This document shows positions 40,179-50,982 of a stretch of 64,000 nucleotides of DNA, in pieces. Numbering within the stretch: the first letter of the stretch is position 1; every line of letters begins with the position of its first letter. The notes under the pieces are model-generated. The model was not told the DNA's origin. It made no database searches and saw only the letters and a list, made by a program, of their open reading frames with translations. A program made the translations under genes and the position numbers. Source of the stretch: Sulfurovum sp. (lineage in GTDB: Bacteria > Campylobacterota > Campylobacteria > Campylobacterales > Sulfurovaceae); the NCBI GenBank assembly GCA_011391015.1, contig JAABRH010000003.1:1-64000 (forward strand). Direction: 5' to 3'.

Positions 40179-41165
40179 TCAATGTAATTCTCTCCACTGA
40201 TACTTTTTCCATAAGAATGCCAACAGTGCAAAGATTACAAAGAAACCAAGAACCCATGGGCCCAACGCTTCTCTGGCTTTTTTACTCGGATCACCTGCTT
40301 CAGTAAGGTATTCTTTGACTTTTTCATACCCTTCATGGTTGAGTCCGACTCTAGGCATGGATGTACCCGCCAATTGCCCCTGTGGATTCTCAATGAATGT
40401 CTCCATAAAGTGTTCCCCTCTTGCTCTAATGATCATCGAAAGATCTGGAGGGAGCGTACCCATATACCCCTTCACTGCATCCTGCTCATCCAATACTTTT
40501 ATCTGATAGGCAAGCGCTTCTTTCTCCTGTTTAAATACAGGTGTCTCTCCTAATTGGGTTGTTTTAGTGTAACGCACTGCATGACATCTCACACAAGCCT
40601 CGGCAAATGCTTCTTTAGGTGTCACCTCTGCTGCTTTTTTCTCAAGCATATAGGCTACGACATCAGCAATTTGCTGATTGTCACTCATCATAGACTTGAT
40701 AGAACCCATCGGATGCATCATTGTATCGACATATTTATGATCCACATTGGATGCCATAGCAGGATCTTTAATGAGTGCTATCAAATAGTTTTTATCATAA
40801 ATTCTACCGGCATGATCAAGGCTTGGTGGTATAACACCGCCCATATTTACATTAGCTCCAGTGTGGCAACCCATACACATAGCAAATCCAGCTTCACCTG
40901 CAACAGCATCGCCTTTAAGTTTTGCCACCTCTGACACTTCTGCCCAAAATGCTTTTTTCTTGTCAACAAGTGCCGAATCTCCCTTACGCTCTGCTTCAGC
41001 AATATCATCTGTTCCGTCATAGGTAAAACCATGACTTTCCAACTTAATTTCAACCCCATGCGCATCTACTTTTTTGTGCATCTCATGGTGCGCATACGGC
41101 TCGACCAAATAATATGTCAACAATGAAAAGGCGACAACAACTGCTGCTATTTTTAATTCTCTCAC
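40179..41165 (-). CDS. petC: diheme cytochrome c subunit of cytochrome bc complex
   Basis: Two CxxCH motifs (CMGCH, CVRCH), N- and C-terminal TM segments, last gene of a petABC-type operon. Confidence 0.9.
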   Translation of the reverse strand: MRELKIAAVVVAFSLLTYYLVEPYAHHEMHKKVDAHGVEIKLESHGFTYDGTDDIAEAERKGDSALVDKKKAFWAEVSEVAKLKGDAVAGEAGFAMCMGCHTGANVNMGGVIPPSLDHAGRIYDKNYLIALIKDPAMASNVDHKYVDTMMHPMGSIKSMMSDNQQIADVVAYMLEKKAAEVTPKEAFAEACVRCHAVRYTKTTQLGETPVFKQEKEALAYQIKVLDEQDAVKGYMGTLPPDLSMIIRARGEHFMETFIENPQGQLAGTSMPRVGLNHEGYEKVKEYLTEAGDPSKKAREALGPWVLGFFVIFALLAFLWKKYQWRELH

Positions 41166-41166
41166 C

Positions 41167-42396
41167 TTATACTCCTTTGCCTATTTTTTTCTCAAACATG
41201 GTAATGAGCACCAACACAGGGCCTAGCGCCAAAAATGTCCATGCAGCAATCTGACCTATCAATGCAAAGGTAGGATCTGTCGGTGGCAGTTTACCCATAG
41301 CAGTCAGGACTATCATATCGATGACCAATACCCAGAACCATACGACAAAAAGTCCTCTTTTATGCGCAGGTGCTACATTGGGGCTTCTGTCGATAAACGG
41401 CAGGAAGAACAGAGCAATCTGAGCGATACCAAAAGCAATCAATCCCGCATCTTTACCAAAAGGACGCAAAATCTCATACGACCACAAAAAATACCACTCA
41501 GGATAAATATGCGCAGGGGTTTTCAGACCGTCTGCAGGATCAAAATTCACCGGATCCATCGCGAAATCAAAGTTATAAAATACCAGATAAAAGAACAGAA
41601 TAAAATACACTCCCATCACGAACACATCTTTACTCAAAAACACTGGTGAAAATGGAATCACTTTGGATTCTTTTTTCTTTCCTGCTTTGTAAAGTGCAGC
41701 TGCCTCTTCAAAGTCAATATCTGCACCCTCTTGGTTGTTTACATGTGGTAGTCTTAATGTACCAAAATGTAGTACTATCAAACCAATAATCACTAAAGGA
41801 ATCAGTAAAACATGCAACATGAAAAATCGTGTCAAAAACGCATCTCCAGGTACATAATCCCCGCGTATCCACTCAACAAGCCCGTATGCTTCAAGCGATC
41901 CTCCTGAGAATAGATTGGTGATAACCATCCCTGCCCAGTAAGACATCTGTCCCCATGGCAACATATAGCCGGAGAATGCTTCAGCAGAGAACGCCACAAA
42001 AAGTGCCATACCAGAGAGCCAAATCAACTCTCTGCCTCTTTTGTATGAACCGTAATAAATACCTGTAAACATATGGATATAGATAATCAAAAAGACAATC
42101 GATGCACCCACACCATGGATGTGTCTCCAAAGCCAGCCGTACCCTACTTCAGACATTATCGTATAGTTCACCGAATCAAATGCCAAATTGGTATCAGGCT
42201 TATAATACATCAGCAAAAAAATACCGGAGATAACCAAAAGACCAAATGTGGCAGCCAGAACCATACCCATCGCCCACAAGAAATTGATATCTTTTGGTAT
42301 CCAATACTCTGTATTGAGCACGCGTTTGAGCGTATTAAGACCGATACGCTGGTCTAACCATTCGTTTAAACTGTTTGCTTTTTCAAAATGTGCCAT
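41167..42396 (-). CDS. petB: cytochrome b
   Basis: HIHGVGASIVFLIIYIHMFTGIYYGSYKRGRELIW; PWGQMSYWAGMVITNLF; HIYPEWYFLWSYEILRPF. Confidence 0.96.
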   Translation of the reverse strand: MAHFEKANSLNEWLDQRIGLNTLKRVLNTEYWIPKDINFLWAMGMVLAATFGLLVISGIFLLMYYKPDTNLAFDSVNYTIMSEVGYGWLWRHIHGVGASIVFLIIYIHMFTGIYYGSYKRGRELIWLSGMALFVAFSAEAFSGYMLPWGQMSYWAGMVITNLFSGGSLEAYGLVEWIRGDYVPGDAFLTRFFMLHVLLIPLVIIGLIVLHFGTLRLPHVNNQEGADIDFEEAAALYKAGKKKESKVIPFSPVFLSKDVFVMGVYFILFFYLVFYNFDFAMDPVNFDPADGLKTPAHIYPEWYFLWSYEILRPFGKDAGLIAFGIAQIALFFLPFIDRSPNVAPAHKRGLFVVWFWVLVIDMIVLTAMGKLPPTDPTFALIGQIAAWTFLALGPVLVLITMFEKKIGKGV

Positions 42397-42406
42397 ATTC
42401 TTCCCC

Positions 42407-42922
42407 TTATACCGTAATGCCAGCAGCTAACATTGCTTTATATTCTGGTCCTTCTTCACCCAATACCAGCTTGGTACCGTCTATCTTAAACGGCGGTATC
42501 TCAAGCGGGCTTGGCGGCGGCAATCCAGGTTCATTGATACCTGAAGTGTCAAACTTTCCGCCATGACAGGCACAGAAAAAGAGAAGATTGTCTTTTTGGT
42601 ACGCAGGGATACAGCCCAAATGCGTACAAAGCCCTATAGTGACCAAAAATCTATCTGAACCGATCACGATATCTCTGGGGTTTTCTTTCATTTCAGGTGT
42701 TTTTTTCAACACAAAGATAGGCTTTCCTCTCCATTTTTCTACCACCAGCTCATTGGGTTTTGCTGCACTTAAATCAATGGTTGTAAAACCCGCGGCCTTG
42801 ACTGAAGGCAATGGATCCCATGTACGCTTGGCTGCATACAGTGCACCTACGCCACCCACGGCAGCACAGGCACCCAATGCCATGCCCAAAAAGTCTCTTC
42901 GTCCTTTTTTTTCCTCTTCCAT
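42407..42922 (-). CDS. petA: Rieske 2Fe-2S protein
   Basis: CTHLGCIP and CACHGGKFD Rieske motifs. Confidence 0.95.
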   Translation of the reverse strand: MEEEKKGRRDFLGMALGACAAVGGVGALYAAKRTWDPLPSVKAAGFTTIDLSAAKPNELVVEKWRGKPIFVLKKTPEMKENPRDIVIGSDRFLVTIGLCTHLGCIPAYQKDNLLFFCACHGGKFDTSGINEPGLPPPSPLEIPPFKIDGTKLVLGEEGPEYKAMLAAGITV

Positions 42923-43048
42923 CTTTCTTCCCTTCTATGATAGTTATAACACGATATTATACTATAAACAAAATTGCATTAACACGTCATTAAGACATAC
43001 TGAAAATAATGCTTTGCAAAAGAGATTTTTCGGGGGTGTTACGATGCG

Positions 43049-43077
43049 TAAATTAAGACTAATATAGTCTTAATTTA
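43049..43077. promoter_or_regulatory. perfect 13-bp inverted repeat upstream of petABC
   Basis: TAAATTAAGACTA-ata-TAGTCTTAATTTA. Confidence 0.45.
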
Positions 43078-43101
43078 TAATTAGTATTATTTTTAATTAT
43101 T

Positions 43102-43896
43102 TTATTGAACTTTGGTATTTTCTTCCAATTTAATTGCTTCAGGGTCAAGAAAGGCTTCAAGATCGGCATTGGTAAGTACCTGTTGCATCAGATGGCTTTT
43201 TTCAAGATCAAGCGGTTTGAAGGTCGATTCTTGCACAAGCTCGGCAAACTCAAATATCTCGTTTGTGAGGGCAAACTCACCCTGAGTTACACGCAATGTT
43301 TTAAAGTACTTTAAAATAGTCTGCGTGGTTTGATTTGGGCTCTCTTCTATGCTTTGGTTTGCAAAAGCGATCACATACACGCCCGCTTTGGCAGCTGATT
43401 CGACAAAATTCTGGATTCGTCGCAGTTCAACTTCCTGCGTAGGGAAGTTTTCAAGATTGATCAGTACCAATTGATACGGCTGTTTGTATTTTGATTTTTG
43501 GTTATGGGTATTGATAGTCGGTCTGTTGCAGCAGATAAGCTCATCGTAGCGGGAGATGATCGTACGCTCTATCTCTTCAAAAAGCTCCAGCATCATCTGA
43601 GGTTTGTGGGCTATTTTGTAGAGTTGCAGATACTGCAAAGGGGAGAGATGATAAAACTTTTTTCTACCAAAATCAAACATCGCGATGCTTAAACTCTCAT
43701 GCGGCATCGTAGTGAGCAGCTCCAAACAGATGCTTTCAAGCATCACATCGGCTTTGGCTTCAGAGTCTTTGTCATACAGCAGACAAAATCCACCCTCTTC
43801 CCTGCTGGTATATAGAGGGATGATTTGATTCTCTTTGTGCAAATCTCCCAGATGAAATCCCCAAGGGAAAGTATAGTTTTCGTTATTCTCAAGCAT
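43102..43896 (-). CDS. hypothetical protein, remotely FtsK/SpoIIIE-like
   Basis: 264-aa ORF; GGFCLLYDKDSEAKADVMLESICLELLTTMPHESLSIAMFDFGRKK...LSPL resembles degenerate translocase-type ATPase modules; no Walker A. Confidence 0.55.
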   Translation of the reverse strand: MLENNENYTFPWGFHLGDLHKENQIIPLYTSREEGGFCLLYDKDSEAKADVMLESICLELLTTMPHESLSIAMFDFGRKKFYHLSPLQYLQLYKIAHKPQMMLELFEEIERTIISRYDELICCNRPTINTHNQKSKYKQPYQLVLINLENFPTQEVELRRIQNFVESAAKAGVYVIAFANQSIEESPNQTTQTILKYFKTLRVTQGEFALTNEIFEFAELVQESTFKPLDLEKSHLMQQVLTNADLEAFLDPEAIKLEENTKVQ

Positions 43897-43944
43897 GGCG
43901 TTATCTCATTTTTTGTCGCATTATAGCATTTTAGTCCCGTAGGC

Positions 43945-44628
43945 TTACAACTTTTCGATAAGCCTAGCCGCCTCAAAAGCATCTGCGACCACAAAGTCTG
44001 CAATCTCATCTAGTGCTTCTTCGTCCATATATCCCGTCAATACACCGATGCTTCCGATCCCTGCCTCTTGTGCTGAGAGCATATCTATAGTGGTATCACC
44101 CACAAAATAGGTCACTTTCCCAAATCGATATCCCAAATGACTTAACGCTTTTTCCACAGGTTCAGGGTGTGGTTTGGGGTGTTCCACATCTTCTCTTCCT
44201 ATAAGCACATCAAAGTACCGCATCAAATCAAAATGCTCAAGCAGTATGCGCGAATACGCACTGGTCTTTGTCGTCACCACACCCAATCTTGCATAAGCAT
44301 GCGCAAACTCCACCGCTTCTTTTGCACGCGGAAGCAGTGTTGTTTTTTGTGTATGTACGGTTTGATAGTGTGCTTTGTAGACTTTGACATACGCCATTGC
44401 CTCATCTTGCGCCACACCCAGCTTCTCAAACATCACATCAAGCGGAAGACCTATAAGGTCCTTAATAGTTTGTGCAGGGGGAACTGCTACACCAAAAGAG
44501 CCAAATGCCGTTGCAAAACTCTCCAGTATCGCTTCGGTTGAGTCTATGATCGTACCATCGAGATCAAAAAGAACGATCTTGCTTCGTGTAGTACCTTCTT
44601 TCATCTGATATATTGTATTTGAGGACAT
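43945..44628 (-). CDS. HAD-superfamily phosphatase (phosphoglycolate phosphatase-like)
   Basis: IVLFDLDGTIIDSTEAILESF; GVVTTKTS; YFVGDTTIDMLSAQEAGI. Confidence 0.9.
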   Translation of the reverse strand: MSSNTIYQMKEGTTRSKIVLFDLDGTIIDSTEAILESFATAFGSFGVAVPPAQTIKDLIGLPLDVMFEKLGVAQDEAMAYVKVYKAHYQTVHTQKTTLLPRAKEAVEFAHAYARLGVVTTKTSAYSRILLEHFDLMRYFDVLIGREDVEHPKPHPEPVEKALSHLGYRFGKVTYFVGDTTIDMLSAQEAGIGSIGVLTGYMDEEALDEIADFVVADAFEAARLIEKL

Positions 44629-44736
44629 TTTTTACCCTTGTAGTGAGATTTAAACCCTTAAAGAAAAAGGCTAATATATAACCGGCATCATACCAAGTAA
44701 AGATAAAATTTTGTGATGGGTATCGTATTTCTCAAA

Positions 44737-45111
44737 TTATTCCAAAAACAGCTCTTGTTCTTGCCCAGAAATCATATGACACTGCTGCGGTTTAAAAAAC
44801 GTATAACGGTATTTGGCTATGAGATCATAAACAGCGTCTCTGATAAAACGCGGGATACCATAAAAGAGAGCGACAATGAACCAAAAGCCACCTAAAGAAC
44901 GAAGTATTTTTAAGATGGCTGAAGATTTGTAGTAGAGTGTACCCTCATCATAAAAGACGATAGAGTCAATATCTGTATTGAGTGGCAATGTTTTAACAAA
45001 CTTGCCTTGAAGTGAGGTGTACCTGAATGTTTTGTGCGTATCGAGTCTTATGAGTAGTCTAAGGCTACGGCTACAGAATCCGCAAGTACCGTCATAGATG
45101 ACAATCTTCAT
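44737..45111 (-). CDS. DCC (DUF393) thiol-disulfide oxidoreductase family protein
   Basis: IVIYDGTCGFCSRSLRLLIRLD. Confidence 0.88.
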   Translation of the reverse strand: MKIVIYDGTCGFCSRSLRLLIRLDTHKTFRYTSLQGKFVKTLPLNTDIDSIVFYDEGTLYYKSSAILKILRSLGGFWFIVALFYGIPRFIRDAVYDLIAKYRYTFFKPQQCHMISGQEQELFLE

Positions 45112-45132
45112 TTTAGACTCCCACTTTTAGTC

Positions 45133-47007
45133 TTACTCTCTTTTGCTCTTTTGTGCCAATCTGATATGTACATGGATAATCTCTAGCGCTGCAGGTGTCA
45201 CGCCTGATATCTGTGAGGCAGCAAAGAGTGTGGGTGGTGTGGCGGTACTCAGTTTTTCGACGATTTCGTTGCTCAGGCCTGAGATGTTTTTATAGGCAAA
45301 TCCCTCGGGTATTTTGATCCTTAGCATATCATCCATGTGCAAGATCTGTTGCTGTTGTTTTTCGATGTAACGGCTGTATTTGGCTTCTACGAGTATCTGT
45401 TCCATCACCTCATCATCGTACTTGTCAAACTCCGGCAAAAGTGTGATGAGTTTTGCTCTGTCAAACTCCCCACGCCCTATAACATCCATCCAACAGGTTC
45501 TGTCGTTTATCTTCACTGCACCGATGGAGTCCAGTTTGGCTAAAAACTCTTTTGTCGGCGTAGCATGATTGATACGCAAAAAGTCCAGTGCCTCCTCGAG
45601 TGCTGCTTTTTTTGCCTCAAATTTTTGCATATACCCCATATCCAAAAGCCCCAATGCTTTGCCGTAGTGAGAAAGCCTCATGTCGGCATTGTCTTCACGC
45701 AAGAGCAGTCTGTACTCTGCACGGCTTGTGAACATACGATACGGCTCTTTGGTTCCTTTGGTCACCAAATCATCGATGAGCACGCCGATATAGGCTTCAT
45801 CACGTCTCAGTACAAAAGGCTCTTTGCCCTGCACGCTAAGGGCTGCATTGATGCCTGCCATCAGTCCCTGTGCGGCGGCTTCTTCATACCCAGTTGTACC
45901 GTTGATCTGCCCTGCGGTGTAGAGTCCTTTTATTTTTTTGGTCTCGAGGGTATGTTTAAGGTCTGTCGGCTGCACATAATCATACTCTATAGCATAGCCG
46001 TAACGCACGATTTTGGCATTTTCCATGCCTGCAACCGAACGTATCATCTCTAATTGTACATCGATGGGCAAAGAGGTACTCATCCCGTTGATGTAGTACT
46101 CCGTCTCATCGATGGTTTGAGGTTCTACAAAGATTTGATGGCGTGGTCTGTCTCTAAAACGGTTGATTTTATCTTCGATGCTGGGGCAGTAACGCGGACC
46201 TATACCTTCTATCTGTCCGGAGAACATCGGTGCACGGTAAAAATTGCTTTCTATGATCTCATGCGTTGTTTCATTCGTATACGTGACATAACAAGGCAGC
46301 TGTTTGGGCTGAAAGGTTTTTTTGTCTGTTCTAAACGAAAAAGGCGGCGGTGGCGTGTCACCCGGTTGCACTTCCATCACAGAGGTATCGACCGATTTTG
46401 CATCGATGCGTGCGCAGGTTCCAGTCTTCAGACGCCCGATGTTCAGACCCAAACTGCGCAGATACTCCGCCAACTCCACAGAAGCAAACTCACCCTGTCT
46501 GCCTGCGGTTTGTTTTTTCTCTCCGATGTGAATCAGCCCGTTCAAAAATGTCCCTGCAGTGATGATGACCTTGGCTGCAGTGTATCGGTTGCCTAGTTGC
46601 GTTGTCACACCTTTTACTTCGCCTTCTTCTATGATGAGACCATCGGCTATCTCCTGCTTTACATCCAGATTGTCCGTGTTGAGCACCACCGTTCGCATAT
46701 AGATACGGTACTGATCCATATCGATCTGAGCGCGGCTGCCTCTTACAGCTGGGCCTTTCGAGGCGTTGAGTGTGCGAAACTGTATGCCTGTTTTGTCTGT
46801 ACACAGACCCATCTCACCGCCCAGTGCGTCGATCTCACGTACCAAATGTCCCTTTGCCAATCCACCAATGGCAGGGTTGCACGAAGATGCCCCTATCTGC
46901 TCTGCCAGTATGGTAATCATCAGTGTTTTGACACCCATACGCGCACTTGCCAAAGAGGCTTCTATACCTGCATGGCCTCCGCCGATAACAATGACATCAT
47001 AATTCAT
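45133..47007 (-). CDS. mnmG: tRNA uridine-5-carboxymethylaminomethyl modification enzyme MnmG
   Basis: [62 protein letters not shown]. Confidence 0.97.
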   Translation of the reverse strand: MNYDVIVIGGGHAGIEASLASARMGVKTLMITILAEQIGASSCNPAIGGLAKGHLVREIDALGGEMGLCTDKTGIQFRTLNASKGPAVRGSRAQIDMDQYRIYMRTVVLNTDNLDVKQEIADGLIIEEGEVKGVTTQLGNRYTAAKVIITAGTFLNGLIHIGEKKQTAGRQGEFASVELAEYLRSLGLNIGRLKTGTCARIDAKSVDTSVMEVQPGDTPPPPFSFRTDKKTFQPKQLPCYVTYTNETTHEIIESNFYRAPMFSGQIEGIGPRYCPSIEDKINRFRDRPRHQIFVEPQTIDETEYYINGMSTSLPIDVQLEMIRSVAGMENAKIVRYGYAIEYDYVQPTDLKHTLETKKIKGLYTAGQINGTTGYEEAAAQGLMAGINAALSVQGKEPFVLRRDEAYIGVLIDDLVTKGTKEPYRMFTSRAEYRLLLREDNADMRLSHYGKALGLLDMGYMQKFEAKKAALEEALDFLRINHATPTKEFLAKLDSIGAVKINDRTCWMDVIGRGEFDRAKLITLLPEFDKYDDEVMEQILVEAKYSRYIEKQQQQILHMDDMLRIKIPEGFAYKNISGLSNEIVEKLSTATPPTLFAASQISGVTPAALEIIHVHIRLAQKSKRE

Positions 47008-47104
47008 GGTAACACCTTACTATCTGCACCTGCGCCAAAGCAAAGAACAGGAAAAATATATATTTTGCTATAATAATCGCATTATATCGAAAAAAAGAGA
47101 GTCC

Positions 47105-47722
47105 ATGTTTACAGGTCTGATTCGCGAAATTGCCACGGTAAAACGTTACCAAAACAACATCCTTAGAATAAAATCCAAACACAAAGCAAAACTTGGAGAC
47201 TCCATCGCCATCAACGGTGTGTGTCTTACGGTTATCAAAACCCACAGTGACGGCTTTGATCTGGAACTTGCCGATGAAACACGTTCCATCATAGATGAAA
47301 GCAAACTCAAAGGAGAGGTACACATGGAGCCTGCTATGATGATGAATGACCGCTTTGAAGGACATATCGTACAAGGGCATGTGGACTGTGTGGGTACAGT
47401 AGCACAGATAACGCCCAGAGAAAATGCAACTGATTTTATCATCACGGTTGACTCACACTACATCGTCCACATCGTTCCCAAAGGTTCGATTACCATTGAC
47501 GGCATCTCACTCACCGTCAATGATGTCGGCACCAACGATTTCAGGCTCACCATCATCCCCCACACCTTAGAAAATACCCTCATGAAACACTACAAAGTAG
47601 GCACCAAACTCAACATCGAAACCGATGTGTTTGCCCGCTACATTGATCACATCCTTGCACATAGAAGCAATAAAAAAAGTATGGGTTGGAATGAAGTGGA
47701 TGCGATACAGATGTCCTATTGA
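47105..47722 (+). CDS. ribE: riboflavin synthase alpha subunit
   Basis: MFTGLIREIATVKR...SIAINGVCLTV...GHIVQGHVDCVG...SITIDGISLTVN. Start corrected from 47006 to ATG 47105. Confidence 0.95.
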   Translation: MFTGLIREIATVKRYQNNILRIKSKHKAKLGDSIAINGVCLTVIKTHSDGFDLELADETRSIIDESKLKGEVHMEPAMMMNDRFEGHIVQGHVDCVGTVAQITPRENATDFIITVDSHYIVHIVPKGSITIDGISLTVNDVGTNDFRLTIIPHTLENTLMKHYKVGTKLNIETDVFARYIDHILAHRSNKKSMGWNEVDAIQMSY

Positions 47723-48018
47723 TGAACCTATATGATGCATCTTCTCCGCCGCTATGTGGCGAGGTTCTAACCACTCTTTTGGAACACAAAAATGTTAAAA
47801 TCAACCGCATTGTAAGTTCGGATACACTTGAAGAAAAGATTTATATACAAGAAGAAGATGAATGGCTGGTTTTACTTGAAGGAGAAGCTATCTTAGACAT
47901 CGATAACCATAAAAAACAACTCAACAAAGGTGACACACTTTTCATCCCTGCTGGCACGCCACATCAGGTCTCTAAGACAAAAGCAGGCACTATCTGGCTT
48001 ACGGTTCATATCTTTTAG
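47722..48018 (+). CDS. cupin domain protein
   Basis: EEDEWLVLLEGEAILDI...LNKGDTLFIPAGTPHQV. Confidence 0.85.
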   Translation: MNLYDASSPPLCGEVLTTLLEHKNVKINRIVSSDTLEEKIYIQEEDEWLVLLEGEAILDIDNHKKQLNKGDTLFIPAGTPHQVSKTKAGTIWLTVHIF

Positions 48019-48030
48019 AGACATCATACC

Positions 48031-48807
48031 CTACTTTTGTATGTACTCCCCATCCCTCATACTTCTAGCCTCAACATTGCGAATCTTTTTAAGCTCCATA
48101 TCTATGTACTCCAAACCCGCAAGCATTTTTAAACTTGCCACAGTAGAGTAGCGCATCATCTCAGCTCTGTGCACAAAGATGAAAAACCCGTTTTCATAGA
48201 GTCCTAGTCGTATCGCTGCGGCGGTGGAGTAGGTTGTCAAGATGGCATCATCATGGCACTTAGCCCTGATGTCGCTAAACCACTCACGTGTCCAGAGCAT
48301 TGGGTTGTGTGCAGGGCTAAAGGCATCTTGGTAGATGATGTCTATCTTTTCTTGCAAGGTTGGGATACTTTTTCTGGCATCGCCCAGCAGAATCTCTATC
48401 TTGAACTGTTCATCTTCATAGTACAGATTTTTACTGATGGCGTATATGATATGTTTGATACTGTCAAATTGTGAAGGAAAATCAAAGGTATCCAAAGAGC
48501 GGACAAGTCCCTCATCAAACTCGGGAGAAAGTATGTGTACTTTGGTTGAGAGATTCAGTTTTTTAATGATGTACAGGGTTGCAAAGGTGTTGTATCCTAA
48601 ACCGAAACAGATATCCAATATCGTCAGTTTTTGCTTCTCTTGGCTCAAAGCCAAAGCCGGTTTGACATGTTTCTCCAGGCTTTCATGCAAAGCTCCGTCT
48701 TTGGTAGAGTGGTAAGGTTCATCAAACTCTTGAGAAAAGAGGGTGTGACTGCCGTCTTCACAGCGTATGAGCGTTTTTTGAGATCTTAACGTTTCATCGT
48801 ACATCAA
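48031..48807 (-). CDS. MnmC/MnmD-like tRNA aminomethyl-2-thiouridine methyltransferase domain protein
   Basis: DEPYHSTKDGALHESLEKHVKPAL; LDICFGLGYNTFATL; YQDAFSPAHNPMLWTREWFSDI; LTTYSTAAAIRLGL. Confidence 0.85.
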   Translation of the reverse strand: MMYDETLRSQKTLIRCEDGSHTLFSQEFDEPYHSTKDGALHESLEKHVKPALALSQEKQKLTILDICFGLGYNTFATLYIIKKLNLSTKVHILSPEFDEGLVRSLDTFDFPSQFDSIKHIIYAISKNLYYEDEQFKIEILLGDARKSIPTLQEKIDIIYQDAFSPAHNPMLWTREWFSDIRAKCHDDAILTTYSTAAAIRLGLYENGFFIFVHRAEMMRYSTVASLKMLAGLEYIDMELKKIRNVEARSMRDGEYIQK

Positions 48808-48810
48808 AAA

Positions 48811-49329
48811 TCAATGTTTGTTGGCTTCTTTGAGTTGTTTTTTGCTCATCTTCAATGCTTTGTTGTCCATCTCGCCTACCCCTCTTTGGATGACGGTTGC
48901 AGCGATGGCTTTTGCTTCATCGAGTGAGTGCATGTTGCAGGTACCGCACTGATAGAGATTGAGCTCTGGGATATCGGCTTCACTTTTGACACCCAGTACA
49001 TCTTCCATCGATTTTTGCCATGCTTTGGCTACTTTTTTAGCCTTGGGGTGCCCAAGAAGCGACATATAAAACCCTGTTCTGCACCCCATAGGAGAGATAT
49101 CGATGATCTCCACCTTGTCACTGTTGAGATGGTCTCTCATAAATCCTGCAAACAGATGCTCAAGGGTATGGATGCCTTTTTCAGGAAGTATCTCCTGGTT
49201 GGGTACACAAAAACGCAAATCAAATACGGTGATGGCATCACCGCTTGGGCTTTTCATCTTCTTTGCAACACGGACAGCAGGCGCTGTCATCTTGGTATGG
49301 TCTACGGTAAAACTGTCTAAGAGTGGCAT
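48811..49329 (-). CDS. luxS: S-ribosylhomocysteine lyase
   Basis: [50 protein letters not shown]. Confidence 0.96.
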   Translation of the reverse strand: MPLLDSFTVDHTKMTAPAVRVAKKMKSPSGDAITVFDLRFCVPNQEILPEKGIHTLEHLFAGFMRDHLNSDKVEIIDISPMGCRTGFYMSLLGHPKAKKVAKAWQKSMEDVLGVKSEADIPELNLYQCGTCNMHSLDEAKAIAATVIQRGVGEMDNKALKMSKKQLKEANKH

Positions 49330-49383
49330 AGGGTTTCCTTTTATGTTTTATGGATTATAGCAAGATTTGTCGGGTAAATTTTG

Positions 49384-50856
49384 CTATTTTTTGATGCTTG
49401 GATCAGGATTGAATTTAAGTATGGTTACAATAGGCACAACAAAGCCTACAATAATCACTGTCCATAACAACAATCCCAAATCATCATAGTTAGCCGGTGT
49501 GACGATCATACCCTCATTGGTGGCCTCTCTTGTGATGACAAAAAGCTTATTGAGATAGGTGCTGAAAATACCCCCTGCACTCAGAGCGATATTCATCAAA
49601 CTCGCCATCAGCGCAAACCATGTACCTTTATGTCCAGAAGGCGCATAGATGGCAACTAAAGTCAGCATGAGCACTTGTGCGATATAATCAAAGGGTGAAG
49701 ATATAGCCGTATCCACCAGTGCAACCGTTCTTGCATCAAGCCCCAGCATCGTATGCATATCATAATACATCCCCAGTACAGGCAGTGAAAGTGTCGTGCC
49801 TATAATGGTCATCCAGATCAGTACTTTGCCGATAGACTGATTGATAATATACTTGGAGCTGATCCACATCCCTAAAAGTGCCAATGCAGCACCCAACTGT
49901 CCCAAATCACCAAAAAAATCTTTGTCAAATCCCAAATGGTCTATCTCCCACCAGGTCAGTGCGGGACCCACCGTCGGCATCGCTCTGTAGACAAAGATGA
50001 CGATCATCGCCATCTTGATATGATGAATAGTTGTAGGATCCAAATCAACTACGAGTGTGCGAAGCATATACAGTACAATCCCCAAGGAGACAAAAAAGAC
50101 AATGAGCTGGGAATGCGGCACTTCGTTATAGCCAATGATGATAACAAAGGCAGCAAAGATAAATCCGCCAAAAAAGATCTCTTTTTTGAGCGGAGAACTT
50201 TCCACAGGATTGAGCCTGACCAAAGAAACACCGATAATAGACAACACCGGGATAAATAAGGAAATCGTAAACATGGTCTCATAGGAATAGATCTGTGCCA
50301 GCCAGCCCTTGATGCCTGCGACCGCAAAAACAGCGATACCCAGCGAGAGGCGCGCAAGCACCTGAATCATCGCCAACTCTTTGCGTATCTCTTCTTCGCT
50401 TTGGGTTTTATCGACCACTTCTGTACTCATGGTGTCGGCTACGACATCTTGTATCACAAAGCCCACTACCGTAATAACCGAGGCCAGAATATAGATTTTT
50501 TCTTTGGCATATCCGGCAAGCCATGAAGCATCCGAGACTAAGCCTATCATCATCAACGTACCCAAAACGATCAGCAGTGCACCGATATAGACATAGATCT
50601 TTCTGTTTGATCCAAAAAGCGTAAACGAGTCCACCATCTGACCAAAAATCATTTTAATCGTCCAAGGTACAGTCAGCCAAACACCCAAAGCTATCAGGTT
50701 TTCAGCACTCAAATGCAAATGTTCTTTCACCCAAAATGTTTCAGCTATAGCAGAAAATCCGCTTGCACCATAAGCAAAATAGATAAGAAGTAAGGGAATA
50801 TAGCGCATTTTGATGGCTCTGATCGGAACCATAATCATATCAAGAAAGTTGTGCAT
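49384..50856 (-). CDS. MFS/BT1 (folate-biopterin transporter-like) membrane protein
   Basis: About 12 TM segments; VIQDVVADTMSTEVVDKTQ, GVWLTVPWTIKMIFGQMVDS. Confidence 0.75.
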   Translation of the reverse strand: MHNFLDMIMVPIRAIKMRYIPLLLIYFAYGASGFSAIAETFWVKEHLHLSAENLIALGVWLTVPWTIKMIFGQMVDSFTLFGSNRKIYVYIGALLIVLGTLMMIGLVSDASWLAGYAKEKIYILASVITVVGFVIQDVVADTMSTEVVDKTQSEEEIRKELAMIQVLARLSLGIAVFAVAGIKGWLAQIYSYETMFTISLFIPVLSIIGVSLVRLNPVESSPLKKEIFFGGFIFAAFVIIIGYNEVPHSQLIVFFVSLGIVLYMLRTLVVDLDPTTIHHIKMAMIVIFVYRAMPTVGPALTWWEIDHLGFDKDFFGDLGQLGAALALLGMWISSKYIINQSIGKVLIWMTIIGTTLSLPVLGMYYDMHTMLGLDARTVALVDTAISSPFDYIAQVLMLTLVAIYAPSGHKGTWFALMASLMNIALSAGGIFSTYLNKLFVITREATNEGMIVTPANYDDLGLLLWTVIIVGFVVPIVTILKFNPDPSIKK

Positions 50857-50931
50857 TCAATATCTTTATCAAGTAAATTTGGGGCATTCTAACATAGTAT
50901 TGATTGATAGTGTTTGAAAATAAAGAGAGGC

Positions 50932-50959
50932 TATCTCCCAAGAAAACTCTTGAGAGATA
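50932..50959 (-). terminator. terminator-like hairpin after rpsI
   Basis: TATCTC-cc-AAGA-aaac-TCTT-ga-GAGATA. Confidence 0.6.
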
Positions 50960-50982
50960 TAAAAAGAATGATAAGGTATCGA

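Noticed and set aside
45565-46596. Long plus-strand ORFs (162 and 180 aa) opposite mnmG
   Set aside because: mnmG is unmistakable on the minus strand; the antisense ORFs have Cys/His-rich, shadow-like composition and no recognisable motif.
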